From the NCBI GenBank assembly GCA_963693305.1, contig OY855912.1, positions 2,894,001 through 2,958,000 of the forward strand: a stretch of DNA of 64,000 nucleotides. Reading direction: 5' to 3'. This DNA is from Meandrina meandrites (lineage: Eukaryota; Cnidaria; Anthozoa; Scleractinia; Meandrinidae). How positions within the stretch are numbered: the stretch's first letter is position 1; the number at the start of each line of letters is the position of its first letter. Shown one piece after another: positions 21,373-32,271 of this stretch. Made by a program: the position numbers and the translations under genes. Below the pieces are notes generated by a model. That model saw only the letters and a program-made list of their open reading frames with translations. It was not told the origin of the DNA and did no database searches.

Positions 21373-24126
21373 TCAGTGGTCATTTGGTTCACTCCTAATG
21401 CTTTGTTGACTTCTTTCTGACAATCTACTTTCAATCCTGTTTTCAACGAAGGCTTCGTTTCTATATGATGTGACATCGACGTCGTCTTCTACCACATCTT
21501 CGGGCGGAGTTGGTCTAACAGCGTTCCTTTTACACCGTGGCCTGCAGGAGAGCGCAATGTTCTTTAAGCTCTTGCTAAATGGAGTGCTGTGTAAACTGTA
21601 CACAATAGGATTGATACACGAGTTGAAAGTGACAAGCAGAATTCCAATCTGATCCGCTGGAGAATCCGGGGTCACGTGTGAGCTGAATTGAAGCAGAAGA
21701 AATATGACACTGTTTGGAATCCATGTCATGATGTAGATCATGCTGATGATAAGTGTCATCCGAGTTACTTTTCTCCTGGTTAAAAAGATAAATGTTATTA
21801 AATCACAGATATTGGACGAGTTGAAAGCGTGCAAAAAACGAATAACAAAATCAACAACAACAACAACAACAACAACACAAAGAACCAAGATGGTTAAATT
21901 AACCTCCAGAACATCGTAAGATGCCAGGTTACGTGATTAATACTATGGAAGATCTTTATCTACCTGACTGAGCCAGCCGCATTTCAAAATTGAATCAAAA
22001 GGGAAGTAGAGTAGACAGGATACGAAGGCTGCTCACAATTTAGCCAAAACATCCGGAAGTTTTGGTTGAAAGTGAAATGGAACAGTAATTGTCTGGACAA
22101 TCTCCAGAGGTAATCCTCTTTTTCTGTTCGGACGCTTGTGCCACGCCCAGATCGGTCTCCTTTAGGGCTTTAATTCAAATTTTCCGACAAGCATTCCCGC
22201 CCCGGTATTACATGGCTGGTCATTTTGCCGTTGAACTGTTTGTAGTTATAACGATAAAGATATGTTTCAATGCGTGCCTTTTTTTCTCATAAAATAGAGC
22301 AGAACCACAGCAACTTAATAGAACACGTTCCTTCTCTTGCTGATACTCTGGTTTGTAACTTGATCCAGTTACATACTCGCTAAATTTCTATATTTTGCCA
22401 CAGCCGAATGCTTATTGAATTGACCAAGAACTAGGAAAAGTTTGCAAGCTAAAATTAAGTCTTTTACGTTTAGACAGAGAGTTGACTTTTCATACCTTGC
22501 TCTTTCATATGAAGGAGATCCTGGTTGTACAGTAGCCCATAATTTACGGACAATCTGAATATACAGATAGCCCATAATAATCACAGGAACTACGGCGGTG
22601 TTGATGACCCAGTAGACAGCTCTTGCCTTACCGAGATGGGAAATGGGCCACTCTAGAAAACAGCGTCCAGTTTTATCATTATAGCGCCGTAAAGAAAAGG
22701 TGGGAATATTCCATAAAATGGCGTAAACCCAACAGAAACCAACAATAGCGTTCATCTTTTTAGCAATCATTCCAGTTTTATGTTTTAACGGGTGCAGAAC
22801 AGCGCAGTATCGTTCTATAGCAATCAACACGAGGAATAATACAGATGCCAAAATCCCTGTCCATATAAAGCTTCCTCCAGTCAGTAAACTGCAGATAACG
22901 TGGGCGCCTGTTGTGCCTTGGAGGTTTTTGAAAGGGTCATCAAGAAATCTGAAGAGGAACGAAATATGTTTAGAAGTAGCTAGTATTATGCACGATCGTT
23001 GGTGGTCGTTGCGTCGAGGGCAACGTTTGCTAGCTACATGCAGGTAAGGAACTCTGATAATATATCTGTGCTGTCCTCTGCAGGCCAACGAATCACATGC
23101 AACGAAAGACGATTAGATGATGATGATGATGATGCATGATGTTGATGATGATGAAGACGACGACGATACTGATGATGGTGGTGGTGCTAATGGTAACGGC
23201 GACAATGATGTTAAGTAATGTCAAAACGACATACCAAACATGAACCATTTAAGAAAAAATCCCTGTTATCATTCCTATCGAGTCATGTAAACCAGAGTGG
23301 AAATTTGGGACTAAGCAGAAATTTTGCGATCACAGCATTTTTAAACATTTATAAACTGAATGATCGAAGCATGACCATTAGTCCACTTCTTCACTATGAA
23401 CGGATGATGTTATTTCCACAATTCAGTAAGTGTTCATTTCTATGCCGGTTAGCTTACCGTAATGATTCGATTTAGCGCCCGGGGCGCTTATTTACTTTTG
23501 GCACCTCAAGGGAGGGCGCTTATTCGAGACAGGGCACTTATTCGGGACGGGGCGCTTATTTAATTTTTTGAAAATCGACCAAATGTTTGAAAGTAAAACT
23601 TTTATAAATATTAAAATAACTAACAATGACAGAAACTGTAACAGTAACAAATTGTTGAAAATTCAGTTACTTTTAAAAGAATTGTTCATTTTAGCAGTAG
23701 ATATATACATGTACGGTACGGTGAATGTTCACGAGTTTATCCACGGTACTTAACAATAACAAAAACTGTAAGAATGTGGGCGCTTATTAGAATGGGGGCG
23801 CTTATTGGAATAGGGGCGCTTATTTCCAAAAACACATTCTATGGGGGGCGCTTATTCGGAAGAGGGCGCTTATTGGAAGGAGGGCGCTAAATCGAATCAT
23901 TACGGTAATTAGGACATGTCATCACCCTGTTGTATTTTGGGCTGACTAACCTGAATGTGGAGAAGACACCCACAATCATATCAGCTACTGCCAGATTGAC
24001 CAGCAGGAAGTTCATAGGTGTCCTCATGGCTTTATCTTTCAGTACAACAAGACAGACGAGCGAGTTTCCAAGCAAATTAATCGCCACCATAACCGAACAC
24101 AGGGATATAATGACATTGGACACCAT
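21373..24126 (-). CDS. Class A GPCR, three-exon gene, tandem copy 2
   Basis: Encodes 343 residues from exons 24126-23951, 22948-22496 and 21775-21373. Intron positions and phases equal those of the gene at 15022-17963, and exons 1 and 2 have exactly the same lengths (176 and 453 nt). TM1 reads LLGNSLVCLVVL. TM3 reads CSLLTGGSFIWTG followed by IAIERYCAVLHPL. TM6 reads TWIPNS and TM7 NSCINPIVYSL. The tail is acidic then basic (VVEDDVDV, ESRLSERSQQS). Exon 2 is clearly diverged from copy 1, yet the first 218 nt of exon 3 differ at only three positions. The first intron contains a 450-bp repeat and a GAT microsatellite. All motifs are intact, so this is likely functional. Ligand unknown. Confidence 0.88.
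21850..21877. repeat. CAA microsatellite
   Basis: About eight CAA units in the second intron of the second GPCR gene. Confidence 0.8.
23116..23192. repeat. Imperfect GAT/GAC microsatellite
   Basis: Interrupted GAT and GAC triplets lie in the first intron of the second GPCR gene. Confidence 0.8.
23456..23909. mobile_element. TIR element with internal GGGCGCTTATT repeats, about 450 bp
   Basis: Both ends read TTACCGTAATGATTCGATTT going inward, and both continue into AGCGCCC. The TA at each outer end may be a target duplication. Just inside each end the motif GGGCGCTTATT recurs: several copies at 23485-23560 and again at 23776-23880. No protein is encoded. The element is inserted in the first intron of the second GPCR gene, about 40 bp from the donor of exon 1, so it could affect splicing. 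Confidence 0.78.
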
Positions 24127-26498
24127 GTTGGCTCACGCTTGTGCATCAATACTGCGATTATGCTTTCCTACTAGAGAAACAAGAGGAGAACTGCATAGGT
24201 TAATCAGGTAAAGTAAAGACAGTTACAATTAATCCCACAAATGGTGTTAAATGGCGCAAGGGTATCGGCACTTAAAAAACTTGCTGACACAAGGAGGGAC
24301 ATGTACACACACAAGAAAATGTATACGGACATGTTTCAGCCACACCTCCCATAGTGTTGCAATCTAAAGGTACCAACACACCACAGGGCATGTTGCAGGG
24401 GAACGTCGCAGCGACACGCAAAAAGGACGGCATCACAATCTATACTCTGCATGTTCAGTGCAGCGACATGTAAAAGGGACGGCATCACAATATATACTCA
24501 ACATGTTGCAGCGACATGCAAAAGGGACGACATTACAATCTATGAACAGCATGTTGAGGCGACATACAAAAGGAACGGCATCACAAGCTAAACTCAGCAC
24601 GTTGCAGTGACATATCCCCAGGCATGCCCCAGGACATGCCGCTGCAACACTTTCCTGGTACATGTTGTGAATTTGTTTCTGCTTCTGGCATGTCGCTGTG
24701 TCGAGACGTAACGTTGGTCAGAGTAGCAAGAAGCGACTTGGAAAATTGCCGCCTTCTCTTGCAAGAGATGCTATGTTATCGGTCGTAGGTTATTCATCAG
24801 CACTTTGTTAGGTAACAGTTACTACCTATTTACACTTCTAGGCGTTGACAGGAATTCAAGCGAACGCAATGACCCCAACCAGGATACACCTCGATCATGA
24901 ACCATTATGTCGCCGTACATTTCCTTCCCTACTAAACGTTTCTATTATGCTTCAAATTACATAGTACAGCACCAAAAGTCAAAAGGCGACGCGACTACGG
25001 GCCATTGTTTACACTGAAGAAAGATTGAAGCAGCATCTATTATCTTTGTCAACTGTTCTATCTGGTCAGCAATATCTCGGAAAACGTATAACTTAAGTTT
25101 GTTCGGGGATGTTTTCGGAGTTTTAATCTTTTGAAGAAGTTAGCAGCAATTTAATAGATAATTTTTTCTCGTTTTATTAGACATTATCTTTTTAAAATAT
25201 TCTGTAATTTACCTACTTTCAAAATAATATTGTACGGTTAAAAGTAAGGTCGTTATGCCGACGGAGTTTAAATCACTGACGTATGTATATGAAACAATCT
25301 ATGATAAAGCAAATTTCCTTGAAAACAAACCGCCGTCTTGAACAATAAGTTTCCGTTGGTGATATTTAGATCAATGTGGCTGACCATGAACGGAAAAATT
25401 CCAACTTTAATTTGGGTTATCATGTTTATAGTCTAAGTGAAATCTTCGGAAGGTCAACTCAGCATCTTCAGCTCATCCACGTTTTCACCCAATCTTATCC
25501 CAATCTAATCTTCAGTAAACAGTTGCACTTCTGAATGTTAACCAGAGAAGAGAATTCAGCATCTCATTCTCCAGCAATAATAATAAAAATATTCTTAATT
25601 GTCTAATATGCATAAGTTTCGGTGCAGCCGAGTCCCAAGGAATACCTTTGGTACTAAGTAATCAGAGTAATGCCTTATTACATCGAAGGTATTTTACCTC
25701 CAAAGGTTCGGAAGTACAGCTAAGTGTCGCCACTTTTAAACTAGGGTAATCCACTGATTTAGTTTCCTTAGGTTTTAGTTTCTTTCGTGATAGAGTAAAC
25801 GCTACAGCAGTATAATAAGATATGAAATCATTTGTGAACCTATAATTTCTTCGGAATAAAATCCTGATAACATATGCGATATTGTTAGGCACCTCCACAT
25901 TGAGCACTACATATTTTACACATCTAGTACGCATTACACAAAAACAAATACCTTCCTTAGAACCTACAACATATCTCTCAAGACCGCACTGACCTTAATG
26001 GATGCTCAACCAAACCAACTGTTGATGCGATTCTCTCAGTTCCTTCCCAGAAAAATCCATCTTAATAATCGAAACGTAACTGTGACGAACATTATGAATC
26101 GTAAGAGTCTTATTTGATACAGACAAACCCCCGTGTACTTGACTGAGGCTGGTTATTTTTATTAGCCAATGAGTTGAGACGATTTGGGCAAAATATTGCA
26201 CCGGAAAGCCATATATCATATTATCCGAAAAAGCCACGTCATGTTATCATGTGAGCCCTTGATTTTTTAACCTGCGATTAAACAACCCTTTTCAGAGCTC
26301 GATAATGATGCAGAGGTACTCAATATCTCTTATGACTGAGAGAAATTAAACTAATTACTTCAAAATGGCTTGCACGCGACGGATGGCTGCATAGTTAAAG
26401 ACCTTGTGCACGTCAACTTGCTGTCGAAATATCTTCATCTTTTATGTTCTCAGTCATAGGAGTTTATTTTTGTATATACTGATATAAACGAAACAAAT
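24127..26498. other. Intergenic, only a minisatellite recognised
   Basis: Upstream of the second three-exon GPCR. It contains the 48-52 bp tandem repeat at 24408-24615. The remainder is AT-rich with no gene I can support. Confidence 0.45.
24408..24615. repeat. Minisatellite, 48-52 bp unit, about four copies
   Basis: GCAGCGACAYG followed by AAAAGGGACGGCATCACAAT recurs at starts 24408, 24460, 24508, 24556 and (partial) 24604. Spacing is 52 then 48, 48 and 48 bp. On the minus strand the 48-bp period gives a repeating 16-residue cysteine-containing frame, probably coincidental. Confidence 0.78.
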
Positions 26499-26689
26499 TG
26501 ACTAGAGGGTCTGAATGGGGGTACCTCGATAACACTAAACACTTAATTTTTAGGCTCTGTAACATGAAACAGTAAAATTTTAGGCATTTTAACACTAACA
26601 GTAAAAAATTCACTGAAACAGTAAATTTTATCCAGAAAGAAACAAAAACGGCTTGACAAAAGCCAACATTGTTTTTTTAGTATATGAAG

Positions 26690-26830
26690 ACGTTTTCCGC
26701 CATGTTCCGACGACTCCCGATCATTTCGGAAGATTTCCGAAGACTAACGATGATCACCGGGGACTACCGAAGGCTCTCGAAGATATCCGAACAATATTGA
26801 AGATTTCCGAGGAGAAATCCGAACTTTTTT
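26690..26830 (-). repeat. Dispersed TCTTCGGAA-type repeat, copy 2
   Basis: On the minus strand GAAATCTTC, TCTTCGG and TCGGAA variants recur roughly every 10 bp. Related stretches lie at 11797-11925 and 62050-62175. Confidence 0.55.
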
Positions 26831-26865
26831 CACAACCTTTTCGTCGTTATATTCACTTATTATAT

Positions 26866-27851
26866 GACTAGCTCCGTGAGCGGTCAAGATGAAGCGAATC
26901 TCGTGCTCTGATTGGCTACCCGAGCGGTCAAGATGGAGCCATCTTGACCGCTCGGGATCGCCCGCTGTTTTCCTGCAAGCGAAAAAACTTTTACCGACGC
27001 TATTTGAAAAAGCTTTTCGTCGTAAATTTTCGCCATGAAACTATTTTCCGAAATAACACAAAGATTTCCTGTCTATTTCTAGCAAAAGGAAGTCCGACAA
27101 CAAAGAAATAGGTCTTGAAGCGAATGAGAGCAAACAAATTAATTAACGAGTTTCGTGAATTTTATTTGCCGCAAAAACCGGCTGATACAAAAATTAAAAC
27201 GTAAAGCGACTTGAAGACTTGATATCAGCTTTGTTTGGCGGAAAAGAGAGAGACTGAAGTCAGTGACATACCTGAAGAATAAAGTGCTCTGCAAACTTGG
27301 TCATTTGTGTAACATCTTCAAAAATGGAAGAAAGCGGACGGCACGGCCGCACCGTCCGAACCTAACATCTTTTCACCTAAGCCTCTAACGCTCACGTCGA
27401 GTAAGGGTGAGTCGAGCTTTTAAATTAATGATGTAGAAAAGTTCAAGCTTTTCCTGTGAAGTGGTATTAAAATCCCAAACGCTTTCAGCAATCACAATTT
27501 CAATATTCAGCTCGTGTATGTCACCGCAGGTTTGCACCACTAAAGCTCCAGAAGCGAGCAAATACTCTGCAAAACGTCCAATAATCAAAAGCTGGCGGCC
27601 AGATGGAATGGACATTCTTCTTTTAAGGCTTCAAATTCAACGTTGTTTCGCAAATTTAAGCATTTCAATATCCTTTTGAGAGTAAAAACGAGGTGAATTT
27701 CGCTGTTGTCGCATCGTTTTACTTCGTCTGGATTCATTCAAGAATTTGACAGTCACTCATTAAACTTTTAAACCAATGAAATGATTTAGCGTGCGCCATT
27801 GATTGTGCATGCAACTGGCTTCCTTTTCAGTGCTCGAAAAAAGTCATATAA
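26866..27851. mobile_element. Possible inner TIR element
   Basis: TTATATGACT at the left is complemented by AGTCATATAA at the right. A strong hairpin follows the left end: ACCCGAGCGGTCAAGATGG pairs with CCATCTTGACCGCTCGGG near 26919-26957. No transposase motif is visible in the minus-strand open frame at 27385-27615. The 10-bp ends are short, so the boundary is tentative. Confidence 0.4.
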
Positions 27852-27859
27852 TGAATTCT

Positions 27860-28010
27860 TTATTGACCAAGCGTGAGGTCAAGATGGCAGGATATTGGCC
27901 TCGTTCTTTTTTTGCGTGTTTATGGACCTCGACTTCGTCTTGGTCCATAAACACGCAAAAAAAGAACTCGGCCAATATCCCGCCATCTTGACCTCACGCT
28001 TGGTCAATAA
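27860..28010. repeat. Near-perfect 151-bp palindrome
   Basis: The arms begin TTATTGACCAAGCGTGAGGT and end with its complement. The match continues through AAGATGGC, GATATTGGCC, GAACGAGG-like sequence and TTGCGTGTTTATGGACC, meeting at a short centre near 27930-27938. Only a couple of mismatches separate the arms, so the sequence would form a stem of about 70 bp. Confidence 0.85.
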
Positions 28011-28176
28011 CCCATATATATGAAAAAGATATATTTCGACAGCGTAAAGATACGATTTTTTTAGTTAAAGAAATTCTTGCAGCTGGTGGCATACATGTAT
28101 TTTGCTCGATTCCTTCTTGATTTTCAGTCACTGAATCGTCTTTTGCATCTTTGTGGAATGCCACTTTCGTACAAGA

Positions 28177-29370
28177 GGGTTAAATGGTTTAATCAGACAC
28201 CAGATCCGCCTCAAATTCCAGCTTTCCATACTATTACAAAAATTCACAAGCCGACTTTGGTCGGCCGTCCTATCATATCGGGCTGTGAAATGGCCCAACA
28301 GAATGCCTATCATCCTTTGTAGACAAACTACTTCAGCCTATAGCGCAAATGCAGACTCGTATCTGAAAGATACGACAGATTTCATTACCTTAATTGAAAA
28401 CACTAAGGTTCCAAGTAACGCAATCCTAGTCTCCATGGATGTCACTAGCCTTTACACAAACATCCCGCAGGAGGAAGGAATTACTTTAGTATGTCAAGCG
28501 TACGAAACCTTTCATGACAAAAACCCTCCTATAGCTACACATTATCTTAGAAAAACGCTGAGCCTAATCCTAAAAGAAAATTCCTTCCATTGTAATGGAA
28601 AAATCTATCTCCAAACACACGGAACAAGCCATGGGCACTAATATAGCCTTTGCCAATATTTTTATGGCAAAAATAGAAAAGGAGATCTTGAGGCAAAGCA
28701 ATAAGCAACAACTAGTGTGGGAAAGGTTTATTGAAGATATCTTCTGTTTGTGGGACACAAACAAATAGTACATTCAGCTTTTCATTGAGAAATCAAATTC
28801 TTATCACCCTACAATAAAGTTCACCGATGAAGTCTCCGAAAATGAAAACCCATTCTTGGACACAACAGTCTATAACGGAGAGCGATTCGAGAATGAAAGC
28901 ATTCTTAATGTGCGTTCACATTTCAAACCAACTGAAACCTTTCAGTGCAGTCACTTCAACAGCTGTCACCCACCAAGCGTTAAAAAAAGGCTTTTTCAAA
29001 GGAGAAGCTCTCACACTTCTAAGAACAAACTCTTCAAGAGTTACTTTTACAGACAGCATTAAAACCTTCAAAACGTGCCTTATTTCTAGGAGTTATCCTA
29101 AGAAATTGGTGGAAAAGATCCTCTCAGAAGGTAACTATGCAGACAGAAAAACAGCTCTAACACAGAAACAGAACGCACAAAAAGCTTCTACCCTTTGTGA
29201 CGCAATTTTAACCATCATTACAATGTTTGATAAGCATATGCATACTAATGGACAAATGGCATTTAATACAAGAACAACCATTAATCAGGGAGATATTCAA
29301 GGAGCCTCCCTTGATTTCTTATAGAAAAGGAAAATCGCTTAAAGACATGCTTGTAAAAGCAAAACTTTAA
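28177..29370 (+). pseudogene. Penelope-like element reverse transcriptase, decayed fragment
   Basis: Plus-strand translation across three frames gives a Penelope-like RT. In order: KIHKPTLVGRPIISGC, the RT motif-A block VSMDVTSLYTNIPQEEGI, LRKTLSLILKENSFHCNGK, the position of the catalytic RFIDDIF box reading RFIEDIFCLWD, then FLDTTVYNGERF, HFKPTETFQCSHF, and finally ISYRKGKSLKDMLVKAKL before a stop. At least three frameshifts and several stops interrupt it, and the catalytic aspartate is replaced by glutamate. The N-terminal part of the RT and the C-terminal GIY-YIG endonuclease are missing. The copy lies inside the TIR unit at 26505-29612. Confidence 0.85.
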
Positions 29371-29618
29371 AGGCTGTGGAACAAGACAATGGACACACAG
29401 CAGGAGTTGCGTAGTTCTGTCAACCCCCATTTTAGTCATGATTTTTGAAAAGCGAGTAAAAATTTACAATGTTATAAGACGGAAAAAACACTCCAAACAC
29501 TTAACAGTATTTTTTCCGGAAACAGTAAACATTAAAAAAATGGCCATTATAACAGCAAACACTAAAAAATGTGGGCAAATAACACTAAACACTAAACCCC
29601 ATTCATACCCTCTGACTA

Positions 29619-31311
29619 AGCTAAAAGAGATAATGGATCCTTAATGACAAATAACCATTTTGACACCACTCAACTCATAAATTATTCTTTAAATATCGGC
29701 GACAACTGATTTACGCCTTTGTGTATGTGTTTACTAATAAGAAAAAAATGTGTTGTATTCATACGAGGAGCTTGACGCTTGGCTACAGAAATGTTATGAA
29801 GCTAATACGAACGTGCAGTTGGTATGGGAAAGCTAAAATGTTTTGTGTCAGCTCGAGCTGAGCATTCACAACACGCAATGTTAACACAGACCTACGTACA
29901 CACGGCCTACGTACAATGGCTTATGTCACGTGATCGTGTTTTTTTTAGCCTCACACAAGCTAGCAATACACCAAAATAACACGTAAAGCAGCTAATTAGA
30001 CATAAAATAAATAACAATCACAATTTTAAAACGCCTCGTCTAATTTAACTACCACCAGCGACGAAAATGTAACGAGATGAATGCATTTTCAAGCACAGTC
30101 CAAAAAATGAACACCCACCTCGACTGTTCAATCAGCCTTGCTTGTCTTGGTTTACCCACCTCGATGTTTGCTCTCCAGTCATTACACTTGTCGTGAAGTA
30201 CCACTTTGAAAAGAGGGTCGGTACGTTACAAGAGGCCACAATTTGCATCAAAAGAAGAATATGTAGTGTAAAGAAATAAAAACAAACACGCAACAAACAC
30301 GATTTTTTCCTATATCTTCCGTGGCCAAATTGTCACTTAAAGCAATAACGAGTCTTTTGTATAAACACCATTTTCTGAAACCGTTTAAAATATTAATATC
30401 CTGGGCTCTGTTTCTCATGAGGCCATATAAACACCTTAATGGTGAGTAATTTATTTATCTTTAAGCACAAAAAAATTGAAAACGGCCGTTTCTTCAATGA
30501 AGGAAGTTTGGGAGACTTTGAAAGTAGCTTTCCATCCCTCGCCCGTGGCTCTGGTTCACAAAATCTTTTGAAGTAACCCATCATCAGCATCAGGCTGTGT
30601 AAACACGCACACAATTTTCTATTATTTTAATTTCGCATGAAAAGTAAGTAGCCCTTCAGCGAAGCCCTTATATAGTACTGCATTATCCAACGCAATTTCA
30701 GTAAAGTGTGACTTATCAAGGCAATAATACAAACACTTGTTTTGTTGACGATATTTCATTTAATATTCAAACAAACAAACAAACAAACAAAAAATCTGAC
30801 AAACAGATAAGAGGCATCGCCTACTCGCTGAAAAATAAAGTTTGCTTACGAAGATTTGCCAACATTTTTTGTACTACAGAACACGAGCGGTTCATTTCTT
30901 AATCACGGCGCTGTTACTTAAAACGTTATTGCGGGTAAAATTGTCATCGAGAAGCCGGTATTTGGGTGGTTGCCAGGCTACGCGCTTCTTGATGCCAAGT
31001 GACAACCTTTCTGCAACTAAACTGGAAAAATCCTAAAGTGAATGTTTTTAAGCCCTCCATGGTGCAAGTTAGATCGGCGGGTTTCCTCGTTTTTGGTCGC
31101 CTGGTTTTCGTGGTTGAGAAACAGTTCAGGTTGATATTTGTCTGTCAAAGTGAAGTTTTGACAAAATCCCTGGAAAACGTCAAGGTTTCTCTAGGTCTGA
31201 CACCAAGGGGTGACTATTGTGAGATGACAATTACAGATCGAGTTGCAAACAAGCTCATGTACAAGGTGCTCAGCCACGGTTGAAAAGAGAATTGACCACT
31301 CAGCGTCGACG
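29619..31311. other. Intergenic, no gene recognised
   Basis: AT-rich sequence downstream of the GPCR at 31312. It includes a CAAA microsatellite at about 30769-30790. Two GAG-GTGGGT donor-like sites near 30115 and 30165 on the minus strand are not supported by an open frame. Confidence 0.4.
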
Positions 31312-32271
31312 TTATAAGAAATTACTACCCTGACCTTCAGGGATGTCCGCTGACCGATATGTCCTGCAACAGAGGGCTGCCCTGATGTGCTGGCGAAAGT
31401 TGGTACTATGAAGAGCATAGATAAAAGGGTTCATGGCTGAATTAACGCCTACAAGTACAACAGAGGTGACATAAGGGACTGAGCCATACTTATATACTTC
31501 CGGCATATACTGAGACAACATGTACACCACCCCATTTGGTAACCAACACACTGCGTACATGATGCTCACGACTGCCACCATTTTAGTCACCTTTACCCTC
31601 GATCGGATTAGCGCTTGTTCTGCAACTAGGGCGACTTGATCGGCCTTCCTTTTCCATAGACTATAGATCATCTTTAAATACAGAAATGCCATGGCTCCCA
31701 TTGGGATAGCAGCAAAAACAAAAAAGCAGCCAATGGCGTGAGCTTTGGCGAGTTGCTTATCTGGCCAGTGGTCCGGGCATTCATCTACTCCGTAAGCGAC
31801 CTTGTCATTATCATAATGAACTATAAAGAACAGGGGCAGGTTGAAAACGATGCCGTAAATCCAGCCAGCAATTATAACAGCAGTTAATCGACGATTGGTG
31901 AGTCTCCAGCGATCGACGAGGGGATGGACGACCGCAAAGTAGCGTTCAACGGCGACAACCACTAATGAGAACGCTGAAACAGCCCCGCCCACCCAAATGA
32001 AGTTCCCGCCAGTAATGAACTTACACATATAGTCACCCGCAGTGCCTGATGGGTGGTGAAATGCCCACTTGATGACGTAAACGGGAGTGATAGAAAGCGC
32101 CACCAATATGTCTGATACCGCCAAGTTAACAAGAAGGTAATTGATTGGCCCTCGCATGCCTTGGAATCTCAGAACAATCAAACACACCATTCCGTTTCCA
32201 AGGAGATTTACTAAAACCACGACAGCGAAGGCAACCGTCAGGCCCAGATCTGTTGACGTCATGTGGACCAT
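31312..32271 (-). CDS. Intronless class A GPCR (319 aa)
   Basis: Seven-transmembrane receptor in a single exon. TM1 reads VNLLGNGMVCLIVL and TM2 NYLLVNLAVSDILVA. The TM3 region reads MCKFITGGNFIWVGG then VAVERYFAVVHPL (ERY intact). The extracellular loop 2 cysteine is present (DECPDHW). TM6 reads YAVCWLPNGV (CWLP intact) and TM7 NSAMNPFIYAL. ATG at 32271 starts the frame, and a second in-frame ATG three codons on could also serve. A good acceptor (TTCTATTTCCACAG) lies about 20 nt upstream of the ATG, so a 5' UTR intron is likely. The tail is short. Its closest relative here is the gene at 36930-37856. All canonical class A motifs are intact. The ligand cannot be told from sequence. Confidence 0.92.
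   Translation of the reverse strand: MVHMTSTDLGLTVAFAVVVLVNLLGNGMVCLIVLRFQGMRGPINYLLVNLAVSDILVALSITPVYVIKWAFHHPSGTAGDYMCKFITGGNFIWVGGAVSAFSLVVVAVERYFAVVHPLVDRWRLTNRRLTAVIIAGWIYGIVFNLPLFFIVHYDNDKVAYGVDECPDHWPDKQLAKAHAIGCFFVFAAIPMGAMAFLYLKMIYSLWKRKADQVALVAEQALIRSRVKVTKMVAVVSIMYAVCWLPNGVVYMLSQYMPEVYKYGSVPYVTSVVLVGVNSAMNPFIYALHSTNFRQHIRAALCCRTYRSADIPEGQGSNFL

Larger units (their letters stand above)
26505..29612. mobile_element. 3.1-kb TIR-bounded composite element with 6-bp target duplication
   Basis: The ends are GAGGGTCTGAATGGGG and, complemented, GAGGGTATGAATGGGG. TGACTA lies directly outside both ends (26499-26504 and 29613-29618). Just inside each end are irregular runs of ACACTAAAC/ACAGTAAA-like motifs. 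The interior holds an inverted-repeat stretch (26866-27851), a long palindrome (27860-28010) and a decayed Penelope-like reverse transcriptase (28177-29370). It looks like a non-autonomous DNA element that has collected nested insertions. The superfamily is not clear. Confidence 0.6.

Noticed and set aside
24408..24615. CRISPR-like array
   Set aside because: Adjacent diverged tandem units without spacers in a eukaryotic genome; this is a minisatellite.
25662..25934. Possible decayed GPCR TM6-TM7 (VPNNIAYVIRI on the minus strand)
   Set aside because: Only a faint likeness to the WLPNxVxY pattern of the local receptors. No NPxxY or other TM motif is present.
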